Source of the DNA: Microbacterium sp. GCS4
Lineage (GTDB): Bacteria > Actinomycetota > Actinomycetes > Actinomycetales > Microbacteriaceae
Length of the DNA stretch: 64,000 bases
Direction of reading: 5' to 3'
Assembly (NCBI RefSeq): GCF_001262495.1
Contig: NZ_LGYE01000001.1
Span: 124,001 to 188,000, forward strand
In this document: positions 40,452 to 49,496 of the stretch, one piece after another
Layout: each line of letters opens with the position of its first letter
How positions within the stretch are numbered: position 1 is the stretch's first letter
Program-made: the position numbers and the translations under genes
Notes under the pieces: generated by a model
Database searches by the model: none
What the model was told of the DNA's origin: nothing
Seen by the model: only the letters and a program-made list of their open reading frames with translations

Positions 40452-41583
40452 GCGTTCCCGGCGGGACGATCTTGCTGTCCTGCGACGGGAAGACGACCTT
40501 CTGCACGATGATGATGATGCTCGCCGCGACCGGGATCGCGACCAGGGCGCCGAGGATCCCGCCCAGCGCGCCGCCCGCGACAGCCGCGATCACGACCAGT
40601 GCACCCGGCACTGCCACGGCCTTGTTCATGATCCGGGGCGAGAGCACGTATGCCTCGATCTGCATGTACACGAGGTAGTAGATGAAGGCGATCAGCGCCG
40701 TGATCGGGCTGACGATCAGGCAGATCAGGGAGTTGATGATCGAGGCCGTCAGCGTGCCGACGAGTGGGATCATCGAGCCGATGAAGGCGATGAGCGCGAG
40801 CAGCGCGGGAACGGGAGCCCCGATGATGCTCAGCATGATGAGGCTGAGGATGCCGTTGATGGCGGCGAGGCTGGCCTGCCCCATGACATAGCGGCCCACA
40901 GCACCCGACACGTCCTCCAGAAGACCGCTGAACGTGTCGCGCTGGTAGGCGGGGACGAAGCGCGTGGCGACCTTCTTCATGCCGCGCAGCGAAGCCATGA
41001 AGTACAGCGTGAGGATCAGCACGATCGTGACGCCCGTGAACCCGCCGGCGATACCCGCGCCGACCGCGAAGACTCCGCCGCTGATGTTGAGGATGTTGCC
41101 GGGGTCCTGGATGAAGCTCAGCACGCCCTGCGCCGCGTCCTCGAAGGTCGAGCCGAACTGATCGCTCACGTCCTTGAACCAGGAGCTGTTCATGAAGTCC
41201 TGGACCATCTTGGGTCCGTCCTTCACGAGATTGGTGATCTGCTCGACGAGGATCGGGACGATCGCGAGCAGGATGCCGGCGAAGGCGAGCACCACGACGG
41301 CGACGACGATCGCCACGGCGGCCCCGCGGGGAAGCTTCTTCTCGATCCAGGTGACGATCGGGTCGAGCCCGAGCGCCAGGAAGATCGCGACCCCGATGTA
41401 CACGAGCACGGTGGCGAGCTGATCGACGATCCCACCGATCACGAGCGCCACGAGCACGCCGAGAGCTCCGAGGAGGCCGAACATGAACGGGTTGATGCGG
41501 GCGATCGCCGCTGCCGCGGTCTTCGGCTGGTTCTGCTGCGTCTCCGCCGCCGCCACCCGCGCCTTGATCGTCTTCCGACGCAT
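40438..41583 (-). CDS. AI-2E family transporter-like membrane protein
   Basis: This 381-residue protein reads from ATG 41583 behind AGAGGGGG. A basic start, then about seven to eight membrane helices: MFGLLGALGVLVALVIGGIV, LVYIGVAIFLALGLDPIVTW, VAIVVAVVVLAFAGILLAIV, and at the C-terminus VPALLALIAFIGSMIPLVGT with YMQIEAYVLSPRIM. These are UPF0118/AI-2E permease features. Despite the family name, most members have unknown cargo. Confidence 0.9.
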   Translation of the reverse strand: MRRKTIKARVAAAETQQNQPKTAAAAIARINPFMFGLLGALGVLVALVIGGIVDQLATVLVYIGVAIFLALGLDPIVTWIEKKLPRGAAVAIVVAVVVLAFAGILLAIVPILVEQITNLVKDGPKMVQDFMNSSWFKDVSDQFGSTFEDAAQGVLSFIQDPGNILNISGGVFAVGAGIAGGFTGVTIVLILTLYFMASLRGMKKVATRFVPAYQRDTFSGLLEDVSGAVGRYVMGQASLAAINGILSLIMLSIIGAPVPALLALIAFIGSMIPLVGTLTASIINSLICLIVSPITALIAFIYYLVYMQIEAYVLSPRIMNKAVAVPGALVVIAAVAGGALGGILGALVAIPVAASIIIIVQKVVFPSQDSKIVPPGTLSAR

Positions 41584-41727
41584 GATGCCCCCTCTGGATC
41601 TTTCCGACCTCTCAGTTGACCACCGGCGTAGGCCACGGTCAAGCAGGGCACGCCGGGGTGGCGGCGACAGGTCTGCGGGTGCTAGACCGTGTGCGGCGAT
41701 GTCGGTGGTGTGTGCCAGGCTCGGCGC

Positions 41728-42246
41728 ATGGAGACGCTGACTCTGCGCGCATGGACCGACGACGATCTGCCGATGCTGCGTGCAGCGAACAGCGCCGCGA
41801 TGACGGCGCACCTGAACGGTCCGGAGAGCGCGCACCGGGTCGATGAGCGCCACGCACGCTATCTGGGCCTCACCGACCCGTCCCAGGCGCGGATGCTGGT
41901 GATCGACGACGGACAGAGGCGGGCGCTCGGCGCGATCGGCTATTGGACGGTGGACTGGCGCGGCGAGCCGGCGTTCGAGACGGGCTGGTTCGTGCTGCCG
42001 GAGGCACAGGGCAGGGGAGTGGCGTCTGCGGCCCTGGCGCTGCTGATCGGCATCGCGCGGGAGCATCGCGGCGACCGTCGGCACCTGGTGGCGTTCCCCG
42101 GTGTCGACAACGCCGCGTCGAACGGGGTCTGCCGCCGCAACGGCTTCGCGCTCGTCGGCTCGTTCGAAGAGCAGTTCCGTGGTGCGGAGCTCGCGGTCAA
42201 CGAGTGGGCCCTCGACCTGAGCGCCCCAGCGCGATCGCGTCCGTGA
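41728..42246 (+). CDS. GNAT-family N-acetyltransferase
   Basis: This 172-residue protein has a leaderless start (CAGGCT, six bases, ATG 41728). METLTLRAWTDDDLPMLRAA is the GNAT beginning. The acetyl-CoA loop is in GWFVLPEAQGRGVASAALAL (QGRGVA), followed by ASNGVCRRNGFALVGSFEEQ (N..C.K.GF motif). This RimJ/RimL-like layout suggests that it acetylates an amine on a small molecule or protein. Glutaminase follows 13 bp later. Confidence 0.88.
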   Translation: METLTLRAWTDDDLPMLRAANSAAMTAHLNGPESAHRVDERHARYLGLTDPSQARMLVIDDGQRRALGAIGYWTVDWRGEPAFETGWFVLPEAQGRGVASAALALLIGIAREHRGDRRHLVAFPGVDNAASNGVCRRNGFALVGSFEEQFRGAELAVNEWALDLSAPARSRP

Positions 42247-42259
42247 AAGGCTTGGCGGT

Positions 42260-43195
42260 ATGGACTCCGTCGCCGATCCACGCACATACGACCTGGACGC
42301 GCTGCGCGCCCGGATCCTGCCCGAAGCGGAGGGCACGGTCGATCGCAGCATCCCTCAGCTCGCGCGCGCCGATCCTGATCTCGTCGCTCTCGCGCTCGTC
42401 ACGGTCGACGGAGTCGTGAACTCCAGCGCGTGCGCGGACGTCGAACTCAGCATCCAGTCCGCCGTGAAGCCGTTCCTGTTCGCGCTCGCACTCGAGGACA
42501 CGCGTGGCGAGGCGCTGGACCAGGTCGGAATCGAGCCGACAGGCGAGGCCTTCGACGCGATCAAGCTCGAGAGCGGCACGGGGCGACCGCCCAATCCGAT
42601 GGTCAACGCCGGCGCGCTCCTGACGGCGTCGCTCGTCTACGGGGAGGATGTGGCTGCTCGCAATGAACGCATCCATGCAGGCTTGTCGGCCTTCGCGGGG
42701 CGAGAGCTCGACGTCGACGAGGAGATCGCACGGAACGAGCACCTCCTCGGCGACCGCAACCACGCCCTCGCGCACCTCATGCGGTCCGAGGGGACGCTGG
42801 CGCTGGGCGTCGACGACACCGTGGCGGTCTACGCCCGCGCATGCGCGACGATGGTCGACGCGCGGGACCTGGCTCTGATGGGAGCGACGCTCGCGGCCGG
42901 CGGGCGCAATCCGGTGACCGGCGTAAACGTGGTGAGCGCGCAGGTCGCCCGCGACGTCATCTCGGTCATGGCGACCTGCGGCGTGTACGACGGCTCGGGT
43001 CGGTGGATGCGTCAGGTCGGCGTGCCGGCGAAGTCAGGCGTCTCGGGAACCATCGTCCTGTCCGCGCCGGGGTCGCTTGGTGCGGCCGTGGTCAGTCCTC
43101 CGCTCGACGACCAGGGGACGAGTGTCCGCGGTCACCGTGCGAGCGAGATCCTCAGCGAGGATCTCGCCCTGCACTCATTCGCGACCTCCCGCTGA
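42260..43195 (+). CDS. glsA: Glutaminase A
   Basis: This 311-residue beta-lactamase-fold enzyme hydrolyses glutamine to glutamate and ammonia. The catalytic SxxK is in ELSIQSAVKPFLFALALED. The other family marks are GEAFDAIKLESGTGRPPNPM and VNAGALL, then VYARACATMVDARDLALMGA and MATCGVYDGSGRWMRQVGVP, and AKSGVSGTIV. It lies within the nitrogen region between glnA2/glnE and glnA1, and ends before a strong terminator. Confidence 0.94.
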   Translation: MDSVADPRTYDLDALRARILPEAEGTVDRSIPQLARADPDLVALALVTVDGVVNSSACADVELSIQSAVKPFLFALALEDTRGEALDQVGIEPTGEAFDAIKLESGTGRPPNPMVNAGALLTASLVYGEDVAARNERIHAGLSAFAGRELDVDEEIARNEHLLGDRNHALAHLMRSEGTLALGVDDTVAVYARACATMVDARDLALMGATLAAGGRNPVTGVNVVSAQVARDVISVMATCGVYDGSGRWMRQVGVPAKSGVSGTIVLSAPGSLGAAVVSPPLDDQGTSVRGHRASEILSEDLALHSFATSR

Positions 43196-43251
43196 TCGCG
43201 ACGTCTCCGCGCGGACTCGTCGAGCGCACTCCCCGCGGTCAGCCCCGGGTA

Positions 43252-43293
43252 CGCAGAACGCCCTCCCGACCGAGGTCGAGAGGGCGTTCTGCG
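43252..43293. terminator. Terminator between convergent glsA and glnA1
   Basis: CGCAGAACGCCCTC (43252-43265) and GAGGGCGTTCTGCG (43280-43293), a 14-bp perfect stem with a 14-nt loop. It lies between the ends of two convergent genes and can serve both. Confidence 0.85.
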
Positions 43294-43306
43294 GGATTCG
43301 CTCAGA

Positions 43307-44731
43307 TCAGACGCCGAAGTACAGCTCGTACTCGAACGGGTGCGGGCGCTGGGCCATCGGCAGGATCTCGTTCTCGTACTTGTAGGAGATCCAGGTCTCG
43401 ATGAGCTCCTCGGTGAACACGCCGCCCTCGAGAAGGAAGGCGTGGTCCTCGCGCAGGGCCTCGAGCGAGTCCAGCAGCGAGTTCGGGACCTGGGGGATGT
43501 TCTTGGCCTCCTCGGGCGGGAGCTCGTAGAGGTCCTTGTCGACGGGCTCGTGCGGCTCGATGCGGTTCTTGATGCCGTCGAGGCCGGCCATGAGCTGCGC
43601 GGCGAAGGCGAGGTACGGGTTGCCCGAGGCGTCCGGCGCGCGGAACTCGATGCGCTTGGCCTTGGGGTTGGAGCCCGTGATCGGGATGCGGATCGCGGCG
43701 GAGCGGTTGCCGGCCGAGTAGACCAGGTTGACCGGAGCCTCGAAGCCCTTGACCAGACGGTGGTAGCTGTTCAGCGTCGGGTTGGTGAAGGCGAGCAGCG
43801 CCGGCGCGTGTGCCAGGATGCCGCCGATGTACCAGCGCGCGATGTCGCTGAGCTGACCGTAGCCGGCCTCGTCGTAGAACAGCGGCTTGCCGTCGTTCCA
43901 CAGCGACTGGTGCGTGTGCATGCCCGAGCCGTTGTCGCCGTACAGCGGCTTCGGCATGAAGGTCGCGACCTTGCCCCACTCCTCGGCGGTGTTCTTGACG
44001 ATGTACTTGAACTTCAGGATGTCGTCCGCCGAGTGCACCATGGTGTCGAAGCGGTAGTTGATCTCCTGCTGACCGGCGGTGCCGACCTCGTGGTGCGAAC
44101 GCTCGAGCGTGAAGCCCGCGTCGATGAGCTTGAGCGTGATGTCGTCGCGCAGGTCGGCGGTCTTGTCGACCGGGCTGACCGGGAAGTAGCCGCCCTTGTA
44201 CGGGGTCTTGTTGGCGAGGTTGCCGCCCTCCTCCTCACGACCGGTGTTCCACGCGGCCTCCTCGGAGTCGACCTTGTAGAAGCTCTCGCCCGACGTGACC
44301 GAGTAGCGGACGTCGTCGAAGATGTAGAACTCGGCCTCGGGGGCGAAGTACGCGGTGTCGGCGATGCCGGTGGAGGCGAGGTACTTCTCGGCCTTCTTGG
44401 CGACCTGGCGCGGGTCCTTGGAGTAGATCTCACCCGTGCGCGGGTTGTAGATGTCGAAGATCATCACGAGGGTGCTGGCCTCGCGGAAGGGGTCGATGTA
44501 GGCCGTGGTGACGTCGGGGATCAGCTGCATGTCCGACTCGTGGATGCTCGCGAAGCCGCGGATCGAGGAGCCGTCGAACAGCTGGCCGTCCGTGAAGAAG
44601 TCCTCGTCGACGGTCGCGGCGGGGATGTTGAAGTGCTGCTGCACACCCGGGAGATCGGTGAAGCGGATGTCAAGGAACTTGACGTCGTTCTCCTTGATGT
44701 AGGCGAGCACCTCGGACGAATCTTTGAACAT
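43307..44731 (-). CDS. glnA: Glutamine synthetase, type I, GlnA1 (adenylylatable)
   Basis: This 474-residue enzyme is the main ammonia-assimilating synthetase. Features: [88 protein letters not shown], and [20 protein letters not shown]. The adenylylation loop [11 protein letters not shown] has the target tyrosine near residue 400, matching GlnE's specificity. A four-part GlnR-type box lies 62-99 bp upstream of the ATG. Ends at a shared terminator with glsA. Confidence 0.97.
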   Translation of the reverse strand: MFKDSSEVLAYIKENDVKFLDIRFTDLPGVQQHFNIPAATVDEDFFTDGQLFDGSSIRGFASIHESDMQLIPDVTTAYIDPFREASTLVMIFDIYNPRTGEIYSKDPRQVAKKAEKYLASTGIADTAYFAPEAEFYIFDDVRYSVTSGESFYKVDSEEAAWNTGREEEGGNLANKTPYKGGYFPVSPVDKTADLRDDITLKLIDAGFTLERSHHEVGTAGQQEINYRFDTMVHSADDILKFKYIVKNTAEEWGKVATFMPKPLYGDNGSGMHTHQSLWNDGKPLFYDEAGYGQLSDIARWYIGGILAHAPALLAFTNPTLNSYHRLVKGFEAPVNLVYSAGNRSAAIRIPITGSNPKAKRIEFRAPDASGNPYLAFAAQLMAGLDGIKNRIEPHEPVDKDLYELPPEEAKNIPQVPNSLLDSLEALREDHAFLLEGGVFTEELIETWISYKYENEILPMAQRPHPFEYELYFGV

Positions 44732-44792
44732 GAAAAGCTCCTGGATTGCGGGTCGATGGCTTCACGGCCAATTTGCACAGTACGGCCGGGGC

Positions 44793-44830
44793 GTTACTCC
44801 ACGGTATCCGCTTTGTTTCCAGCGTGTTAC
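44793..44830 (-). promoter_or_regulatory. GlnR-type nitrogen regulator box upstream of glnA1
   Basis: On the - strand it reads GTAAC-N6-GAAAC-N6-GATAC-N6-GTAAC, four boxes at exact 11-bp intervals. The actinobacterial GlnR consensus is GTnAC-N6-GAAAC repeated. Its place 62 bp upstream of the glnA1 start is that of GlnR activation sites. The divergent RDD gene promoter (TAGGGT at 44838) is 8 bp away and may be affected too. Confidence 0.75.
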
Positions 44831-44849
44831 ACGCCGGTAGGGTTGATGT

Positions 44850-45278
44850 GTGACGGATGCTGTGAACACGTACCCCGGTGAACGACTCGGAATGCCGAAG
44901 GCCGGGACCGGCAGCATCGCCCGTCCGGGACGCCGCATCGGCGCTCTGCTCATCGACTACGTCGCCGCGACGATCATCGCCACCGGGTTCCTCGGATTCG
45001 ACCAGTTCGCGTTGCCGTCCGAAGCCGGCCTCACCCAGTTCGCGCCCATGGCGGTGTTCGCCGTGCTGCAGATCCTGTTCATCCCCACGGCGGGTGGCAG
45101 TCCGGGACACCGCATCCTCGGCATGCGCCTCGTGCGACTCGGCGGCGGCTGGGTCGGCATCTGGCGGCCCATCGTGCGCACGCTCCTGCTCGTCGTCGTG
45201 ATCCCCGCAGTGATCTGGGACACGGATCAGCGCGGTCTGCACGACAAGGCCGCGGGCCTGGTGCTCATGCGCGCCTGA
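44850..45278 (+). CDS. RDD-family membrane protein
   Basis: This 142-residue protein starts at GTG 44850, six bases after the -10 TAGGGT (leaderless). PGRRIGALLIDYVAATIIAT (Arg and Asp of RDD) and GGSPGHRILGMRLVRLGGGW are the family marks. There are three membrane segments. Function of the family is largely unknown, with possible ion or cofactor transport. It is divergent from glnA1, a conserved neighbourhood in related genera. Confidence 0.9.
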   Translation: MTDAVNTYPGERLGMPKAGTGSIARPGRRIGALLIDYVAATIIATGFLGFDQFALPSEAGLTQFAPMAVFAVLQILFIPTAGGSPGHRILGMRLVRLGGGWVGIWRPIVRTLLLVVVIPAVIWDTDQRGLHDKAAGLVLMRA

Positions 45279-45284
45279 GCGGGA

Positions 45285-45764
45285 TCACTCCTTGCCGCGG
45301 TTGCGGCGCCTCGCCTCTCGCGGTGCGCGTCCGCCCACGAACGATCGCGACGGATCGACGACGTAGCCCTGCTTGAGCGCCTCGCGCCCGATCAGCATCC
45401 GGAATCCCATCTCGTCCCGGTTGCTCAGCGTGACCTCGGCGAGCACCTCGCGGTCGTGGAGCCGGATGAGCAGCTCGACGACGAAGCGTTCCTGCGCATG
45501 GCCGGAGGAGCTCCGCACCGCGCGGCGGTCGTGCACCGGGGACTCGACGTCGACGGCATCCTCCTGGCTGTCCTGCCAGGGCTTGACTCGGAAGCGGACC
45601 CACGACACGCCGTCGCGCTCGAACTCGTGGATGTCGAAGGCGTGCAGCGATGACGTGCGCGCTCCCGTGTCGATCTTGGCCTTGAGCCAGTCGACGCCGA
45701 GATCGGGCAGGCTCACCCATTCTCGCCACCCGATAAGAGTGTTTGAATGGGATGACTTACTCAC
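45285..45764 (-). CDS. RimK-associated retropepsin-like protease
   Basis: This 159-residue protein starts at GTG 45764. IGWREWVSLPDLGVDWLKAK, IDTGARTSSLHAFDIHEFER and GFRMLIGREALKQGYVVDPS are marks of the family named ATP-dependent zinc protease/RimK-associated (PF05618), whose DTGA core resembles a retroviral aspartic protease. It is divergent from the RimK-like gene, with starts 27 bp apart, as is common for the pair. Proposed to process glutamate-tailed proteins; not shown here. Confidence 0.87.
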   Translation of the reverse strand: MSKSSHSNTLIGWREWVSLPDLGVDWLKAKIDTGARTSSLHAFDIHEFERDGVSWVRFRVKPWQDSQEDAVDVESPVHDRRAVRSSSGHAQERFVVELLIRLHDREVLAEVTLSNRDEMGFRMLIGREALKQGYVVDPSRSFVGGRAPREARRRNRGKE

Positions 45765-45790
45765 CCGACCATCCTGGCAGGAAATCCTTC

Positions 45791-46978
45791 GTGAAGATCG
45801 CAGTGCTCTCTCGCGCGCCGCAGGCGTACTCCACCCAACGACTGCGTGCCGCCGCCCTCCAGCGCGGCCACAACGTCAAGGTGCTGAACACCCTGCGCTT
45901 CGCGATCGATCTGACCTCCGACGAACCGGATCTGCACTACCGCGGTCGGCAGCTCAGCGACTACGACGCGATCCTTCCCCGCATCGGCAACTCGATCACC
46001 TACTTCGGCACGGCCGTGGTCCGCCAGTTCGAGCAGATGGATGTCTACACGCCCAACACCGCCAACGGCATCTCGAGCGCGCGCGACAAGCTCCGCGCGA
46101 ACCAGATCCTGTCTCGGCACAACATCGCCATGCCGCCCACGGCGTTCGTCCGCAACCGCGCCGACGTGCGCCCCGCCATCGAGCGCGTCGGCGGCGCACC
46201 CGTCGTCATCAAGCTGCTGGAGGGCACCCAGGGGATCGGCGTCATCCTCGCGCCGCAGGTCAAGGTCGCCGAGGCGATCATCGAGACGCTGCACTCCACC
46301 AAGCAGAACGTGCTCATCCAGAAGTTCATCTCCGAGAGCCGCGGCAAGGACATCCGCGCGCTCGTCGTCGGCGACCGGGTGGTCGCGGCGATGCGCCGGT
46401 CCGCCGCGGGCGACGAGTTCCGCTCCAACGTCCACCGGGGAGGGTCCGTCGAGGCGATCGAGCTCGATCCCGTGTACGAGCGCGCAGCCGTGCGGTCGGC
46501 CCAGATCATGGGCCTGCGCGTCGCCGGCGTCGACATGCTCGAGGGGGAGGACGGGCCGCTGGTGATGGAGGTCAACTCCTCGCCCGGCCTGCAGGGGATC
46601 GAGACGGCCACGAAGCTCGACGTCGCCGGTGCGATCATCGACTACATCGCCGGGCAGGTCGCGTTCCCCGAGATCGACGTGCGCCAGCGTCTCACCGTCT
46701 CCACCGGCTACGGCGTGGCGGAGCTCATGGTGCATGGAGCCGTGGACCTGGTCGGCAAGACGCTCGGTGAGGCCGGGCTCTGGGAGCGCGACATCACCGT
46801 GCTCACGTTGCACCGCGGTGTGACCGTGATCCCGAACCCGCGCAAGCACGTGGTGCTCGAGGCGGACGATCGGCTCTTCTGCTTCGGCAAGCTCGACGAG
46901 ATGCGCTCCATGGTTCCCGAGCGTCGTCGTCGTCGCGCCAAGGTGCGTCGACTGCCTCGTCAGCCGCTCTCCGAGTAG
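45791..46978 (+). CDS. rimK: RimK-type ATP-grasp glutamate ligase with TrkA_C-like C-terminal domain
   Basis: GTG 45791, with AGGA 9 nt upstream, gives 395 residues; ATG 45752 would add 13 residues reaching into the divergent gene. Residues 1-290 are RimK: MKIAVLSRAPQAYSTQRLRA, the lysine-bearing PVVIKLLEGTQGIGVILAPQ, KFISESRGKDIRALVVGD, and GVDMLEGEDGPLVMEVNSSP with the metal ligands. From about residue 312 a TrkA_C/RCK-like domain follows (AVDLVGKTLGEAGLWERDIT, VIPNPRKHVVLEADDRLFCF, GKLDEM). RimK adds glutamates to ribosomal protein S6; the extra domain suggests ligand control. Confidence 0.88.
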   Translation: MKIAVLSRAPQAYSTQRLRAAALQRGHNVKVLNTLRFAIDLTSDEPDLHYRGRQLSDYDAILPRIGNSITYFGTAVVRQFEQMDVYTPNTANGISSARDKLRANQILSRHNIAMPPTAFVRNRADVRPAIERVGGAPVVIKLLEGTQGIGVILAPQVKVAEAIIETLHSTKQNVLIQKFISESRGKDIRALVVGDRVVAAMRRSAAGDEFRSNVHRGGSVEAIELDPVYERAAVRSAQIMGLRVAGVDMLEGEDGPLVMEVNSSPGLQGIETATKLDVAGAIIDYIAGQVAFPEIDVRQRLTVSTGYGVAELMVHGAVDLVGKTLGEAGLWERDITVLTLHRGVTVIPNPRKHVVLEADDRLFCFGKLDEMRSMVPERRRRRAKVRRLPRQPLSE

Positions 46979-46990
46979 TTCTCGATACGA

Positions 46991-47030
46991 CGAAGCGCGG
47001 CCGTCCTCGGAAGAGGACGGCCGCGCTTCG
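46991..47030. terminator. Strong terminator between rimK and the DUF4191 gene
   Basis: An 18-bp perfect stem: left arm 46991-47008 begins CGAAGCGCGGCC, loop GGAA (47009-47012), right arm 47013-47030 ends GGCCGCGCTTCG. It sits between convergent genes. Confidence 0.9.
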
Positions 47031-47050
47031 TGTACGTCAGTCGATGCGGA

Positions 47051-47761
47051 TCAACGCGGACGCTGTGCGCGCACCTTCGTGGGGTCGATGCCCTTCGGGA
47101 TCGGCAGCGAGGAGATCGACTGCGACACCGATTCGATGCGCTTGATGACGGCGGCCATGGTGGCCTTGTCGATCGCCTTGGGAAGCTTCTTGATGGTCTT
47201 CGACAGGTCGGCGATCGCGACGTCGTCGTCGCCGTGTCCGACGTAGAGAACGGTGACAGGCACACCGTGCGCGACGCGGGCGGCCTTGCTGCGCTCGTCG
47301 TTGACGAGACGGGTCAAACGTCCGCGCGAGCCCTCGCCGACGACGACCACGCCCCCGCGGCCGACGGTGCGGTAGACCGCGTCCTGCGTCTTGGGGTTGA
47401 TGCCGACGGGCGTCTCGGAGGCCTGCCAGCTGCGACCGAGGCTCGTGCTCAGCACGTGGCCGGTAGCGCCCGGCATGCCGTCGATCTTCTGGTACATCGC
47501 GGAGGTGGAGAGTCGCGTCATGAGGAACATGGCGCCCAAGACACCGAGCATCAGGCCGGAGATGCCCCAGAGGATCAAGGTCCACACCTGGAACGGCGGG
47601 ATCAGGAAGCCGGCGATGAGGCCGACCAGCACACCGGCGATCAGAATCGCGATCTGGGCCCAGGGAAGCCAGGGGTACACCTCACGGGTGAACCGGAAGA
47701 GCGACTTGATCTGGGAGAAGAACCCCGGGCGCTTCTCGGGAGCGGACGAACGGTTTGCCAT
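47051..47761 (-). CDS. DUF4191 membrane protein
   Basis: ATG 47761 is chosen because TATCCT lies 6 nt upstream (leaderless); GGGAGC is also available. The 236-residue protein has two membrane helices (IAILIAGVLVGLIAGFLIPP; LILWGISGLMLGVLGAMFLM) and a cytoplasmic domain with the DUF4191 marks GATGHVLSTSLGRSWQASET, PVGINPKTQDAVYRTVGRGG and VVVVGEG. Conserved across actinobacteria (Rv2219-like), often near lipoate or glnA genes; role unknown. Confidence 0.85.
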   Translation of the reverse strand: MANRSSAPEKRPGFFSQIKSLFRFTREVYPWLPWAQIAILIAGVLVGLIAGFLIPPFQVWTLILWGISGLMLGVLGAMFLMTRLSTSAMYQKIDGMPGATGHVLSTSLGRSWQASETPVGINPKTQDAVYRTVGRGGVVVVGEGSRGRLTRLVNDERSKAARVAHGVPVTVLYVGHGDDDVAIADLSKTIKKLPKAIDKATMAAVIKRIESVSQSISSLPIPKGIDPTKVRAQRPR

Positions 47762-47907
47762 GCTCCCAGGATACCGACTCCCGGATGCCGTCATGACTCC
47801 GTTCGCGTCGGGCGGATTCGCTGACTCGTCCTCCACATCCGCCGGTCGCGGCCGGATCCGTCCACACCCCCTCGATCGTGCTCCGGAGCTCCTCGGGATG
47901 CGCTCTG

Positions 47908-49482
47908 ATGGACGCCATGACGACGAGCGAGACGACCATGCGGAGGACGAGAGCGCTGCTTCCGGGCGCGCATCGGGTCGTGCGTCGTCTGGGGGCTGGT
48001 GAAGGGCCGTTCCCCGGGGTGCTCGTCGCGGATGGGGACTCCATGGCGGTGCTGCGGGATGCGGAGGGGCTGGCCGGGTGGGGCGGCTGGTCCCTCGCGG
48101 GGGCGAGGCATGTCGCGGCGCCGCTGGACGTGGTGCGTCGTGTCGACGGACACGACGTCCTGCTGCCGTGGTGCACGGAGAAGGTGGCCGTGTTCCTCGG
48201 ACGCCGAGCGGGGCAGGGGAGCGCGCTGTCCGGTGGGGAGGTCAGCACACTGGCCGTGAGCCTGCTGCGTGGGATCGGCGAACTGGGCGTCGATCCCACC
48301 GACGCGCGCAGCGGTGAGTGGTGGCTGACGGATGCGGGATGCCCGGTGCTCGTGATCGGCGAGGAAGAGGACGCGCGTATCGCCGCGGCAGTGCTTCTGG
48401 AGACGGCGGCATCCGAGAGCGCCGACCGCGTGCAACGGCGGGTGCTCGAGGCGGTCGCAGAGGGGCTGCGTCGGCACTCCGAACGCCCCGAGGTCCCACG
48501 ACGACAGATCGACGCCTGGGAGTCCGAGCTCCTCTCCGTGGCCGCGCCCAGACCGCTCGTCAGCGCGGATGACACCGAAGGGAGTGGGGCGCCGAGCAGT
48601 GCCGGGCGGGAGATCGGCGCCCTGCGAGCAGCAGTGACTGATCGCCCGCAGGGCCGCGTGACGCGAGCCGAGGACGGGCGAAGGGGTCGGCGTCACCCGC
48701 GGGCGCGGGCGCCGCGGGGAGAGGGCGTGGTGGCTGTCGTCCGCGCGGCCGCTGCGCGGGGCCTGAGCGCGGTGCGCGGGCTGCCGCTGCCGACGCGTGC
48801 CGCGGCGTCGGTCGGTACGGGAGGGGCGGACCGGCAACGCCCTCGAGAGGGTGACCGGCGTCGGATGCCGAAGCTGGCGGTGGGGCTGGCTGCCGCCGGC
48901 GCCGTGCTTGCGGCGGGCCTGCTGTGGCCGTCGGACTCCGGCGGGCAGGCGGATGAGCCCACGGTCGGGCGCGGAGTGGCACCTGCGGAGTCTGATGGAG
49001 GCGGAGCCTCCCTGTTACCGACGGACTCGCCGACGACTGCGGCCGGCAGCTCACCCGACGCCGTGCCGCCGGGACCGAACGACCAGGACCATCCGCTCGC
49101 GCACGGAGCCGGTGACCGACCGGTGTCGGTGATAGAAGACGAGGCGGCCCGGCTGGTGGCGGTCATCCGCGACTGCGCCGTCGCAGACGACCGGTCGTGC
49201 GCCGGCGCGGTGGTCGCGGGGGCAGATCACGTCGTCGAGCTCTTCCAGAGCTCCCCGGATGATGCGCGTCCGTCCGGGGGAGAGGAGAGCATCGCTCTCG
49301 TCGACGACTACGGTGGCGCCGTCGTCGTGCGTCTGTCAGCGGGCGGTGACGGTGTCGGCGGCGGAGATGCCGGCGCTGGCGGCGCGGGAGTCGCTGGATA
49401 CGACCGGATGCTGGTGCTCGTCCGCATGGACGAGAAATGGCTGGTCCGCGACGCCTACGACGTCGCGGACCAGCCAGGATGA
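47908..49482 (+). CDS. Membrane-anchored protein of unknown function
   Basis: ATG 47908 gives 524 residues; ATG 47917 is equally possible. The first about 230 residues include RVVRRLGAGEGPFPGVLVAD and a TEKVAVFLG region, faintly like the N-lobe of a degenerate kinase but without catalytic residues. Then comes an Arg-rich low-complexity stretch, one membrane helix (PKLAVGLAAAGAVLAAGLLW, about 321-340), and an outside part of about 180 residues, Ser/Pro/Gly-rich then folded (VSVIEDEAARLVAVIRDCAV, YDRMLVLVRMDEKWLVRDAY). I cannot assign a role. It is convergent with sucB. Confidence 0.7.
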   Translation: MDAMTTSETTMRRTRALLPGAHRVVRRLGAGEGPFPGVLVADGDSMAVLRDAEGLAGWGGWSLAGARHVAAPLDVVRRVDGHDVLLPWCTEKVAVFLGRRAGQGSALSGGEVSTLAVSLLRGIGELGVDPTDARSGEWWLTDAGCPVLVIGEEEDARIAAAVLLETAASESADRVQRRVLEAVAEGLRRHSERPEVPRRQIDAWESELLSVAAPRPLVSADDTEGSGAPSSAGREIGALRAAVTDRPQGRVTRAEDGRRGRRHPRARAPRGEGVVAVVRAAAARGLSAVRGLPLPTRAAASVGTGGADRQRPREGDRRRMPKLAVGLAAAGAVLAAGLLWPSDSGGQADEPTVGRGVAPAESDGGGASLLPTDSPTTAAGSSPDAVPPGPNDQDHPLAHGAGDRPVSVIEDEAARLVAVIRDCAVADDRSCAGAVVAGADHVVELFQSSPDDARPSGGEESIALVDDYGGAVVVRLSAGGDGVGGGDAGAGGAGVAGYDRMLVLVRMDEKWLVRDAYDVADQPG

Positions 49483-49496
49483 TGATGCGTGTGCGG

